From: Thioploca sp. | GTDB taxonomy: Bacteria; Pseudomonadota; Gammaproteobacteria; Beggiatoales; Beggiatoaceae | DNA: 62,589 nt | Direction of reading: 5' to 3' | NCBI GenBank assembly: GCA_012032555.1 | Contig: JAAUSR010000025.1 | Span: forward strand, 1 to 62,589 | Shown: piece after piece, positions 54,277 to 62,578 of the stretch | Position numbering within the stretch: the first letter of the stretch is position 1 | Layout of the letters: every line of letters begins with the position of its first letter | Translations under genes and position numbers: made by a program | Notes under the pieces: generated by a model | What the model was told of the DNA's origin: nothing | Database searches by the model: none | What the model saw: only the letters and a program-made list of their open reading frames with translations

Positions 54277-55014
54277 AAAACTTAAAAATATAATTTGGTA
54301 ATTAATGAAACTTCATCATAGTATAGTTACTTTCTCGATAAATTGCGCGTATTGATCATATCGTATTGTTGTATAACAGCTTTTACTATTTAAATAGCGG
54401 ATTGATTTTGTCGACTAGATCTTTATCGAAAGGATATGATTAAAAGTGTGGTTATTAGGTAAACTACGCACACTCACCGGTACTTTGTCTTCAAAACCTC
54501 ATTATCCTCTCAATCGGCTGACTATCCATAAGCCGCCGTAACTGCTTCATCTAATAATCAGCTAGACTACGCTCGCTTCAATTAACACAATTGCCCTTAG
54601 CAAACGGTTTTTCCAAGGCCGAAATTGAGCCGGTAGTTCTATTGTAACGTTGTGGGTTTAAATTTCAAATTCGATAGTCCATGTAGGGTATATAAGCGAA
54701 GCGTCATACACCTTTTGTGAATTTTTTCCCGGAAGATGGATGGCGACTAACGTCTTATCCACCCTACAAGAATTCTTCAATCGCTTGAGGATGTTGTGGT
54801 GGAGTATAAACCGTTTCACCAGGCTAACTAACACTCACCGGTATAACATCACCACCTACTGCCAGAACGGTTCGCCTGCTAAGTCCAATTTTTCCTTTCT
54901 TTCGTTCCTCATCGCATCTTATGTTTTATTTACTACGTTTTACTTTGTCGTTCTTTGAATAATTTTTAGTTTATTATTACGGCTTTTATATAAAAATTGT
55001 TTTCTTGTTACTTT
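54277..55014. other. 738-base gene-poor region with family C element
   Basis: No gene can be supported. An 85-bp inverted-repeat element lies at 54683-54767. A short minus-strand frame (54775-54900) reads TVLAVGGDVIPVSV and then VYTPPQHPQAIEEFL after a stop; it could be gene debris. The remaining sequence is AT-rich promoter-like DNA upstream of the ExeA-like gene. Confidence 0.45.
54683..54767. repeat. Family C element, complete inverted-repeat copy
   Basis: It starts GTAGGGTATATAAG and ends, on the other strand, GTAGGGTGGATAAGACG; the two ends form an imperfect inverted repeat 85 bp apart. A single end of the same sequence (GTAGGGTGGATAAGGCG) lies at 25468-25484 and provides the start codon of a pseudogene. 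A small non-autonomous mobile element is inferred. Confidence 0.6.
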
Positions 55015-56199
55015 TTATAAGTAGCCTTGTTTCACATAGTAGGTATACCAAAAATTCTTTTTTTGAGCTGATAATTCTTTAATGATTTGAATATCGATTG
55101 CTCTTTCAATCGTACTAAAACCCTGATCATTTTTTTTCATAATCCAAACTTCTTCTGGTATTAGAATATCGATTAAGTGAGGTGCATGAGTGGTTAAAAG
55201 AATTTGTGGACCATAAAGATGTTGAGTAACTTGTTTCATTTCTAAGGCTAATGATTCAATTAAATGATGATGTAATCCGTTTTCAAGTTCTTCAATACCA
55301 ATTAATGCTGCCGGTTCAGGGTCTTGTAAAAGTAATAAATAAGCGAGAAATTTTAGAATTCCATCTGAAATATCTTGGGCATAAAATGGCATAATATAAC
55401 GATTATCAATAAATTGTAATAATAATCTTCTATCTTCTGTTACTTTAAGGGTGATTTTATCAATACCCGGGATACATTGGGCAATATCTTGTAATACTTT
55501 TTCAAACCGACTGGGATAATGGTGACTTAGATATTGGGCATAATTAGCTAAATTATCACCATTGCGGGTGAGATGTTTTTGTGTACCTATCATGGTTACC
55601 TGATGTCCTAAAGTGGGTATCAAAGAGAATAGATACCAACTCTCTAAGAATTCACGAAAAGCGACAATATGGGGATAGTTAGCTAGGTTACCAAAGGTAG
55701 AAATACCTAAACGTTGGGGATCAGTAAGACTAACATCGATCCGATCAGTACCCATTTTAACGTCACCATGACCTTTTTTTAAAGATAAATAAAAGGCATT
55801 AGTTTCTATGTACTTTATGGTTTCTCCCAAGTATTCATGAACGATATAAGGTTGATCAGCTTTATCTTTCCCGATACATAAATAGTAACCTCGACAAGTC
55901 GAACTATCATTGTGACGATAATAAATTTCAAATTGAATTAAATTGTCTCGCCCACGTGTGAGTAGACGTTCAATACCACCTCGATGTGGCTTATCACAAG
56001 CTGATTTAACGCCTTCGACTAAACAATCACCCAAAAATGCTAAAGCATCTATCAAAGTTGATTTACCAGAACCATTAGAACCAATAATAGCAATCAATTG
56101 TGGTAATGGCTCAGCATTCCAATTTTTAGAAGTTTTGCCTAAAGTAATATCTTTGAGTGATCGATAATTTTGGATACGAATACCTTCAATATGAGGCAT
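55015..56199 (-). CDS. AAA-type ATPase (OLD/RecF-like, AAA_21)
   Basis: A lone SMC-like/OLD-like ATPase of 394 residues. The N-terminal strand IEGIRIQNYRSLKDITL and Walker A AIIGSNGSGKSTLIDAL (near residue 45) begin the ABC-type head. The second half has the signature-like QDISDGILKFLAYLLLLQ, Walker B ALIGIEELENGLHH and LLTTHAPHLIDIL. No TOPRIM nuclease domain is fused, and no nuclease gene is adjacent. Such solitary ATPases occur in housekeeping and in anti-phage settings; neither can be decided. The ATG at 56199 is preferred, although one at 56226 is in frame. Confidence 0.85.
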   Translation of the reverse strand: MPHIEGIRIQNYRSLKDITLGKTSKNWNAEPLPQLIAIIGSNGSGKSTLIDALAFLGDCLVEGVKSACDKPHRGGIERLLTRGRDNLIQFEIYYRHNDSSTCRGYYLCIGKDKADQPYIVHEYLGETIKYIETNAFYLSLKKGHGDVKMGTDRIDVSLTDPQRLGISTFGNLANYPHIVAFREFLESWYLFSLIPTLGHQVTMIGTQKHLTRNGDNLANYAQYLSHHYPSRFEKVLQDIAQCIPGIDKITLKVTEDRRLLLQFIDNRYIMPFYAQDISDGILKFLAYLLLLQDPEPAALIGIEELENGLHHHLIESLALEMKQVTQHLYGPQILLTTHAPHLIDILIPEEVWIMKKNDQGFSTIERAIDIQIIKELSAQKKNFWYTYYVKQGYL

Positions 56200-56558
56200 G
56201 TGATATAGACCTGTTTCGGGTTGCAAAAAATAACGCTGACTTAGGCAAGTCTTTCAGGCTGAGAAAGTATACTCTAATATACTTTATTTATTTTATCATC
56301 AGACGATAGATACCGAGATAACGACTTATATCCATATAAAATATTATAACTCACCTTCCGCAACCACCTAACCCTTCTTAATTAAAGATGGTCCATAGGT
56401 CAATGCCATTAAGTTAATGGTTGGAGTGTAAGCTTGGCTGGTTTGAACCAGCAGGCAAACCCGGCATTCCAATGGTTGCTTTAGCGAAATATCGCTTAAC
56501 TTCAGATAATGGTTAAAGAGCCATGATGAACAGTTCACTCCAGCGTCTATTGAGCGGT
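56200..56558. other. Gene-free spacer containing repeat family B
   Basis: About 360 bases without a gene between two minus-strand genes. Family B occupies 56404-56510. The part next to the ATPase start is AT-rich and may hold its promoter. Confidence 0.5.
56404..56510. repeat. Repeat family B element (long copy)
   Basis: GCCATTAAGTTAATGGTTGGAGTG begins the element and GGCATTCCAATGG...CGCTTAACTTCA closes it. TTAAGTTAA and TTAACTT are outer inverted arms; TTGGAGTG and CATTCCAA are inner ones. Its ends share the CATTAAGTTAA motif with family A, so the two families may be moved by the same transposase. Confidence 0.6.
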
Positions 56559-57788
56559 CTATTTATCAGTAGCCACTTTATTTGTTGTTAAGCTGGGTTT
56601 AAAAACATTAGGCGGAGTAATTTCCTTGCTTGAGAACGCATAAATAATCCTATCCATCAAGGCAAATAGCACATCAACACTATATCCTGCTAAAAAAGCT
56701 AATGCCATGGGAGAAAGTGTTTGTGCAGATACCCCCCCTAAAGTAGATAACGCTTCTGAAGAAACGGCGTCTAAAGAAAAAGAAGCATTTGGACCAGTAA
56801 ACCAACCAATCGCCAAGCCAGCTAAAGCACCCAGTTGAATCCGCAAGCGATAACTAATGTTAGATTCTTTAGTATAAGTTAAGGTTTTAATTTCAACGGT
56901 GAGAGTACGAAGCACATAGACAAAAGCACCGAGCAGACCGTAAAGCAATGGTAATACAAACAGTTGTAAACTCGTTAAAATAAATTTTTTCTGCTGCAAT
57001 AAAGGTTCTAATTCAATTACTCGTTCGGGTGCGGCTGTTGAGGGTTGATTAGGCTTATCTTTCGGTTGTTCTTTGGAGATCAAACAAGCTGCAAATAAAC
57101 TGAATAACGGATTACAGGTTCTTATCATTTTAGAATAAACTTGATAACTGTTATCATATTCTTTAAGTTTAGATTCTAGATCGTTAATCCGCGGATCTTC
57201 ATTGGTATCCCGAGTTATCGCCGGATTTTGCTTGGCTGAGGTCAGATCCCTTTTGGTTTGTTCTATTTGTTGTCGTAATTCAAAGAGGGGGGCAATAAAC
57301 ATCGATTGTAATAACCAATAACTATGAGTTAACAGCAGTATTATCAACACCCAAACTGTACTTTTTTGATAAACACTGACAGATTGTTTAGCAAACGTAC
57401 TGCCTTTGGGAGATAAATAGAAATTAAATCGTCGGCGTTGCTCTCTAAGTAAGCTTCTTTCTACAACCGTCGAACTGGTTGCTTTCAAGCTAGCCACGGA
57501 TACCGGTGAAACCCGCTTAGCGATGGTATTAAAAGCCACCCAAAATTGAATCTCGCGCTCCGGCGTCCATTCGCCGTGTTCTAACCAATATTTAGAATTG
57601 ACAATAACCGAGACAATAGCATCATCAATTTCTAAACCATTTTGTGCTACGTAAGCTAATAACAATTCCGCTTCATAAATATACTCAATTGGTTGAGTAC
57701 TACTGTTCTTAGAATCATTATTAGGAACTGGTTTTATATTAGAAATCGGTTCTACTGGTGTTTCTACTGGACTAATTGGTGTCTCCAC
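56559..57788 (-). CDS. Hypothetical multi-pass membrane protein
   Basis: Family not recognised; 409 residues from a GTG at 57788. AGGAGAAG stands just before that GTG; the TTG at 57803 would place the ribosome-binding site inside the gene. A proline-rich N-terminus is followed by a soluble helical part (about 40-145) and a first membrane helix (VWVLIILLLTHSYWLLQSMF region). A coiled-coil loop of about 115 residues comes next. A C-terminal membrane block (LFVLPLLYGLLGAFVYVLRT; LGALAGLAIGWFTG; MALAFLAGYSVDVLFALMDRI) ends the protein. A 21-bp phased repeat array lies directly upstream, which may control it. Confidence 0.75.
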   Translation of the reverse strand: METPISPVETPVEPISNIKPVPNNDSKNSSTQPIEYIYEAELLLAYVAQNGLEIDDAIVSVIVNSKYWLEHGEWTPEREIQFWVAFNTIAKRVSPVSVASLKATSSTVVERSLLREQRRRFNFYLSPKGSTFAKQSVSVYQKSTVWVLIILLLTHSYWLLQSMFIAPLFELRQQIEQTKRDLTSAKQNPAITRDTNEDPRINDLESKLKEYDNSYQVYSKMIRTCNPLFSLFAACLISKEQPKDKPNQPSTAAPERVIELEPLLQQKKFILTSLQLFVLPLLYGLLGAFVYVLRTLTVEIKTLTYTKESNISYRLRIQLGALAGLAIGWFTGPNASFSLDAVSSEALSTLGGVSAQTLSPMALAFLAGYSVDVLFALMDRIIYAFSSKEITPPNVFKPSLTTNKVATDK

Positions 57789-57835
57789 TGAACTTCTCCT
57801 CAATTATTCACGGTTAATTATCAATTTACTCTATC

Positions 57836-57955
57836 AGTTAAGCGATAATCCTAATAAGTTAAACAATAACCTTATCTGAGTAAACGATACTCTTTACTGA
57901 ATAAACGATACTCAATATGGAGTAAACGATACTCTTCACCGGTTAATCCATAACA
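57836..57955. repeat. Six-copy tandem array with exact 21-bp period
   Basis: 15-base cores begin at 57836, 57857, 57878, 57899, 57920 and 57941, an exact spacing of 21. The three central copies are G(A)(G/A)TAAACGATACTC and nearly identical; the outer ones are diverged (AGTTAAGCGATAATC, AGTTAAACAATAACC, GGTTAATCCATAACA). Period 21 equals two helical turns of B-DNA. It lies between two minus-strand genes, 48 bases upstream of the 57788 start. An iteron-like binding site or operator is inferred. Confidence 0.9.
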
Positions 57956-57974
57956 ATCTATAAATATAAATCAA

Positions 57975-58435
57975 TTACTCGACTCGAATGCTATAATGAC
58001 AATCTTGATTACCGCACTTTACCGGTTCGTTATTCTCATAAACAGCATCTATTTGCCACAGGCCGGCTTGGATATCATCTTTCATACTACATGATTTCCA
58101 AGATGGTTCATCAAGAGGTGGTTTTTTGGGGTTTTGAGTTTCTTCAAAAAAGGTTTGGTACCAATATAGCGAAACCATTTGTAACGAACAGGAGTTTTAC
58201 TGTCTTTCAACTCTTTTGGTAATTCACTATTCTTTATTTCTAAACATGCACAAGCTGTCCCACCGGCTTTAACTGGCACTTCACATTTTGGATCAGAACT
58301 TTCAAGCCACTGCGCACTATAAGCCGGCAAAGTTGTCGTTATTAAAGCGATTAAACTGCAACAGCTCGTTAATGAAATGAAACCTTGACGCCGGGTTAAT
58401 AGCGAAAATTTGAATTGAAGTTTCTTTTTCATCAT
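57975..58435 (-). pseudogene. Cys-rich exported hypothetical protein, frameshifted
   Basis: AGAGGAA precedes an ATG at 58435. The protein opens with a long signal peptide containing an RR pair (TRRQGFISLTSCCSLIALI, ending PAYSA-QW). Mature sequence includes DPKCEVPVKAGGTACACLEI. Near 58146-58151, a run of six A (T on the coding strand), the frame breaks. The second frame continues as a natural sequence (TFFEETQNPKKPPLDEPSW, MKDDIQAGLWQIDAVY, KCGNQDCHYSIRVE) to a stop at 57975. A one-base change in the homopolymer restores about 150 residues. Family unknown. The change may be a mutation, phase variation or a sequencing error. The gene follows hyfG in the same direction after a 54-base gap. Confidence 0.65.
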
Positions 58436-58489
58436 TTTATTCCTCTTTGGTTAAATAAATTATTCCAAAACACCACGCTGTATAAAATT

Positions 58490-60124
58490 TTATAAATCGT
58501 GTCCGGAATAAGAACCATTAATCGATTTATTGCAAACCGGAAAATCGGGTACAATATTATCCCGAATCAACAACTCTAATGCCGGCCAATTTAACCAACT
58601 CGGATCGCGTGGATAATAGCGGCTTATTTTGCCATCCGCACCAAAACGAACATGAACTAGAATTTCACCACGCCAGCCTTCCACTAAACCGAGTCCTTCT
58701 GCTGATGCTTTAGGTATTTGCCAAGGTGTAGTTAGATCGCCGCTGGGTAATTGATTGAGCATCTGATAAAGCATGTGTAGAGAAACATGGACTTCTGCTA
58801 TCCGTATTTGCATCCGTGCTTCAACATCACCGGCTGACAAGACCGGCACTTCAAATTGAAATTGTTCGTAAGGTGCATAAGCGGCATCACAGCGGACATC
58901 GTATTGTAACCCACTGGCACGCCCAACATAGCCTAAACAGCCTAATTGTTCAGCTTGGGCTGGTGTTAGAATACCCGTGGTAGCTAAACGATCTTCAAGA
59001 CCGGTATGACGTTCTAAAATCTCTTCTAACTCATGCATTTCTGTATGAAAATGATAGACTTGTTCAAGCTGATTTGCAATCTGAGTGGGTTCAAGATTAA
59101 CTTTAACACCGCCAGGAATAATACAATCCATCATAAACCGGTGTCCAAAACTCTGTTGATTTAGGCGTTGCCATAATTCTCGTAGCCGACTAAATTGGTA
59201 ATAGGCAAAAGTAAACCCGACATCATTACAAATTGCGCCAATATCACCCAAATGATTCGCTACGCGCTCACGTTCTGCCATGATAGCACGTAACATGATA
59301 GCGCGAGGTGAGATTTTCAACTGGGCAGCACGCTCCATGGCCATACAAGCAGCCCAAGTATGCCCAACCGTGGTATCGCCGGAAACACGTCCGGCTAGCC
59401 GCGCTAGCCCATCAGCATCACGACCTTCGGCTAACTTTTCTATGCCTTTATGAACATAGCCTAAGTGTTCTTCTAGGTTGAGGACGGTTTCACCGACAGC
59501 TTGAAAGCGAAAATGTCCGGGTTCAATAATACCCGCATGTACTGGTCCCACGGGAATTTCATAAACACCAACCCCAGTAGCGGTTAAAAAGGGATAATCA
59601 CTATCCGGTGCAGTCTGGGAAACAAAATGAGTTGGCGGTTGAGTCAATGTGGTTGAATCAACACCGTGAAGTGGAAAGGATTTACGCAAGGGGTAATCAT
59701 TTTCTGACCAAGCTTGATGGCGAGTCCAGCGGCGCTTATCCGGATGATGGGTGAATAAGATACCGAATAAATCTTGGATATGCCGCTCCGAGCGATTAGC
59801 TGCCGGATAACTGGGTGTTATGGAGGCGAGTTGGGGGGTATAATAAGGAATTCGAGTTCGCAATACTAAATGATCGCCTTCTTTTTCATAACACCCATTA
59901 ATAATAAATAACTCGTCTTCGGAATGGGGAGAAATTTCTTCCGCCCACAAGGCACACCAGCGACAACCATAACGTGTAGCTTGTGCTGCTGCTGATCCCC
60001 AATCCTCTTTATCGATATGTAAAACATGAGCGGGTGCTAATAAGCTGCGAGAACCTTTATAAACCAGAATATGTTCATCCTGAAACCGGGCAATGAGTTC
60101 AGATAACCAATCAAATCGGCTCAT
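58490..60124 (-). CDS. HyfG/HycE-like subunit (NuoC-NuoD fusion) lacking NiFe cysteines
   Basis: Homologue of the catalytic large subunit of group 4 hydrogenases and of Complex I NuoCD, 544 residues. The N-terminal NuoC-like part has SERHIQDLFGILFTHHPDKRRW. The NuoD-like part has EEHLGYVHKGIEKLAEG, MERAAQLKISPRAIMLRAI and IPGGVKVNL. In true NiFe enzymes the first metal motif reads RVCGICGFAH; here it reads GRVSGDTTVGH. The C-terminal DPCxxC reads YYPRDPSWLNW. All four nickel-binding cysteines are therefore absent at their places. The protein cannot be a NiFe hydrogenase; energy-converting hydrogenase-related (Ehr) complexes show this loss. It starts within the stop of the upstream gene (ATGA overlap, 60121-60124). 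Confidence 0.88.
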   Translation of the reverse strand: MSRFDWLSELIARFQDEHILVYKGSRSLLAPAHVLHIDKEDWGSAAAQATRYGCRWCALWAEEISPHSEDELFIINGCYEKEGDHLVLRTRIPYYTPQLASITPSYPAANRSERHIQDLFGILFTHHPDKRRWTRHQAWSENDYPLRKSFPLHGVDSTTLTQPPTHFVSQTAPDSDYPFLTATGVGVYEIPVGPVHAGIIEPGHFRFQAVGETVLNLEEHLGYVHKGIEKLAEGRDADGLARLAGRVSGDTTVGHTWAACMAMERAAQLKISPRAIMLRAIMAERERVANHLGDIGAICNDVGFTFAYYQFSRLRELWQRLNQQSFGHRFMMDCIIPGGVKVNLEPTQIANQLEQVYHFHTEMHELEEILERHTGLEDRLATTGILTPAQAEQLGCLGYVGRASGLQYDVRCDAAYAPYEQFQFEVPVLSAGDVEARMQIRIAEVHVSLHMLYQMLNQLPSGDLTTPWQIPKASAEGLGLVEGWRGEILVHVRFGADGKISRYYPRDPSWLNWPALELLIRDNIVPDFPVCNKSINGSYSGHDL

Positions 60125-61626
60125 GGTATAATACTCCCCACGGTACTTCCAGTGATAAGTTGGGTCGCTTGCTCAAACCAATCAACTAATAAGGGTGGCA
60201 TAGCCAAACCGACTCCCAATACTAACAAGAGTTGGATCATCACTATCCACATATTGGCTGGTACGGCGATTTGTCCTTCGGGCGGTTCGCTATAAACAAT
60301 ACATTGTACATGTCTGAACAATCCCGCAAAGGCAATCACCAAACCCAGTAATAACAGCAAAGTTAACCAAGGCCATAATTTCATGGTTGCGATCAATAAT
60401 AAAAATTCACTGACAAAGAGTCCAAAAGGTGGAAAACCAGCAATCGCGAGCGTTCCTATCAAAAGTCCCCATCCAACCGCCGGTTGAGTACGTAATAATC
60501 CTCTCATTTTATCGATGGTTTGAGTTTTAGTCGTTTGAGCGGCGTAACCCACGGTCATAAAGAGTGCTGATTTACTGAGAGAATGAACTCCCATATGCAA
60601 TAAAGCTGCAAAGGTGGCCAGAGGTGTTCCTAAACCAAAAGCAAAAGTCATTAAACCCATATGTTCAATGGAAGAATAACTATAAAGGCGTTTAATATCT
60701 CGTTGCCGATGTAAAAAAAAGGCAGCGACTAAAAAGGAAACCAGACCAAATCCCATCATCAAATCACCGGCTAACTCGGTTTTTAATGAGCTATCGACTA
60801 ACGTTTTGATTCTCACCAAAGCGTATAAGCCAACGTTAAGTAATAACCCCGAGAGTACCACTGACATGGGGGTTGGACCCTCGGAGTGCGCATCCGGTAA
60901 CCAGTTATGAAGCGGAACTAAACCCACTTTAGTGCCATAACCCACTAAGATAAAAACAAAAGCAATACTCACCACGGTTGGCTCTAATTTATCAGCATGT
61001 TCATATAAAACACTCCACAATAGCGCTTCACTATGATGATCCGGAATTGCTTGTCCAGCCGCAAAGTAAAGTAATACGGTACCAAACAACGCTTGCGCAA
61101 TCCCAACGCCACATAAAATGAAGTACTTCCAGGCCGCTTCAATAGCTTCTGGCGTTCGATAAAGACTGACTAGTAACACAGTAGCCAGCGTTGCTGCTTC
61201 CATCGCTACCCAAAGTAATCCCAAATTGTTACTCATCAAAGCTAATAACATGGCAAAGATAAACCCTTGGTAAAGGGAGTAGTAAAGTCGTATTCTTTGC
61301 ACACCGAGCTTGCCCTGTTCAATTTCTCTTAACATGTAAGGGCGCGAAAAAATAGCCGTCGTCATGCCAATAAAAGTAGTCAATATAATCAAGTAGATAT
61401 TGAAACTATCAATATAGAACCATTGATGGGCTACAATTAAGGTACCCTGATTATGCCATAAATCCCAAGCTAACCAGAGCGAATTGAGAAATAAACTTCC
61501 CGTCAAAATAATGTTAAGTCCACCAGCGCCACGCCAATCACCAAATACGGCAAAGAGGTAAATACCAAATAGCGGGGTAATAAAAATGAGGTCAATCGCA
61601 AAATAATCAAATAGAGCCATATTCAT
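60121..61626 (-). CDS. HyfF-like proton-pumping membrane subunit (NuoN/L/M family)
   Basis: Inner-membrane antiporter-like subunit of 501 residues with about 14 helices. The Proton_antipo_M core has VAMEAATLATVLLVSLYRTPEAIEAAWKYF (the Glu of helix 5), GTKVGLVPLHNWLPDAHSEGPTPMSVVLSG and RDIKRLYSYSSIEHMGLM. The start overlaps the upstream gene by four bases (ATGA at 61623-61626). It couples electron transfer in a hydrogenase-4-like complex to ion translocation. Which electron donor the complex here uses is unknown, since no NuoB-like small subunit lies in the window. Confidence 0.9.
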   Translation of the reverse strand: MNMALFDYFAIDLIFITPLFGIYLFAVFGDWRGAGGLNIILTGSLFLNSLWLAWDLWHNQGTLIVAHQWFYIDSFNIYLIILTTFIGMTTAIFSRPYMLREIEQGKLGVQRIRLYYSLYQGFIFAMLLALMSNNLGLLWVAMEAATLATVLLVSLYRTPEAIEAAWKYFILCGVGIAQALFGTVLLYFAAGQAIPDHHSEALLWSVLYEHADKLEPTVVSIAFVFILVGYGTKVGLVPLHNWLPDAHSEGPTPMSVVLSGLLLNVGLYALVRIKTLVDSSLKTELAGDLMMGFGLVSFLVAAFFLHRQRDIKRLYSYSSIEHMGLMTFAFGLGTPLATFAALLHMGVHSLSKSALFMTVGYAAQTTKTQTIDKMRGLLRTQPAVGWGLLIGTLAIAGFPPFGLFVSEFLLLIATMKLWPWLTLLLLLGLVIAFAGLFRHVQCIVYSEPPEGQIAVPANMWIVMIQLLLVLGVGLAMPPLLVDWFEQATQLITGSTVGSIIP

Positions 61627-62303
61627 TTGTCAACCTCACTCAAACGATTCATTTGATCGACATTTAATGAATCAATATTTTCCCGAATATGAAAGAAAAA
61701 GACCCCGAATAATACCGCTGCTACTAACACATCAAAAGCAATGCCTAATTCAACGACCATTGGCATTCCATAAGTTGATACCACAGCGGCAAAAAACAAA
61801 CCATTTTCCATAGCCATAAAACCCACAACCTGACTAACCGCTTGCCGACGAGAAATAATTAATAACATCGATAATAAGACATTAGCAAGGCTTACCGCAA
61901 TCGTATTACGAGTAACGACTGCTGTAAACAAGGATTCGACTGGTAACGTAACGTAATAACAAAAAATAACCAAAGCCACACCACCTAGCAAAACTAAGGT
62001 TGGATGAGTCAATGATTCGGTTTCACGATGTAATTTCAGATCAAGTACTTGGGAACGCAACATCCAGGGGATAGCTATTGCTTTTAATATCAAAGTCAAT
62101 AATGCAGAAATATATAAATGGTACTGTTGAGAAACGAGAGCAACGAGAGCAGTTGTAGCAGCAAGTAATCCACCTTGCCAAGCAAATAGATTAATAAGGC
62201 TTAACAGACGTGATTGCGCTAAAAGAGCAAATGAAGTAAATAATACTAATGCAGATAAAACTAAAATAGCTTGTTCATAATGGGTCAGACTACTTAATTC
62301 CAT
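61623..62303 (-). CDS. HyfE-like hydrogenase-4 component E
   Basis: Membrane subunit of 226 residues with about six to seven helices, related to NuoK plus an extra segment. Characteristic parts are LINLFAWQGGLLAATTALVAL, KAIAIPWML and FMAMENGLFFAAVVSTYGMPMVVELGIAFDVLVAAVLFGVF (Glu in the MEN motif is the NuoK-type buried acid). First gene of the E-F-G operon. TAACTGA repeats lie 22 bases upstream, and a family A element about 124 bases upstream. No hyfB, C, D or I homologue precedes it in the window. Confidence 0.9.
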   Translation of the reverse strand: MELSSLTHYEQAILVLSALVLFTSFALLAQSRLLSLINLFAWQGGLLAATTALVALVSQQYHLYISALLTLILKAIAIPWMLRSQVLDLKLHRETESLTHPTLVLLGGVALVIFCYYVTLPVESLFTAVVTRNTIAVSLANVLLSMLLIISRRQAVSQVVGFMAMENGLFFAAVVSTYGMPMVVELGIAFDVLVAAVLFGVFFFHIRENIDSLNVDQMNRLSEVDK

Positions 62304-62324
62304 TTATTGAATTCCCAAATTGTA

Positions 62325-62338
62325 TCAGTTAACAGTTA
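62325..62338 (-). repeat. TAACTGA heptamers upstream of hyfE
   Basis: On the minus strand the sequence is TAACTGT TAACTGA, one variant and one perfect unit, ending 22 bases before the hyfE start. Orientation relative to the downstream gene is the same as at rpoH and at the lipoprotein gene. Confidence 0.6.
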
Positions 62339-62426
62339 TCATGTTATGGGTGACACGTTTATCTAATTTAGTTATTTAATTAGGTGTAGACGTAGAGTAT
62401 AGCGTGTAGGGGTAGAGCGAAGCCTC

Positions 62427-62578
62427 ACTGCCATTAAGTTAAGAACAATTTCTCCCCTCCTGGTCAAGGAGGGGCTGGGGGTGGTTGAAAAAGTTAATCT
62501 TATTCAACTCGTTAATTACCACCCCCTCACCCCCTCCTTGGTAAGGCGGGGGAAAACTACGCTTAACTTAATGGCAGT
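62427..62578. repeat. Repeat family A, complete 152-bp copy
   Basis: ACTGCCATTAAGTTAAG (62427-62443) and its exact reverse complement (62562-62578) bound the element. Inside, the long arms GGTCAAGGAGGGGCTGGGGG and CACCCCCTCCTTGGTAAGG can fold together. The 10-base sequence GAGCGAAGCC occurs on both sides (62415-62424 and 62580-62589), within two bases of the ends, and may be a target-site duplication. The right flank reaches the window edge. It encodes no protein. Confidence 0.88.

Noticed and set aside
54740-54958. 72-residue plus-strand frame as a gene.
   Set aside because: It begins inside a family C element, has no ribosome-binding site and shows no protein-like pattern.
57836-57955. CRISPR array or small repeat-peptide gene.
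   Set aside because: Spacing is only six bases between 15-base cores, and neither open heptapeptide frame has a ribosome-binding site.
58490-60124. Functional NiFe hydrogenase large subunit.
   Set aside because: Both CxxC nickel motifs are absent (GRVSGDTTVGH and DPSW).
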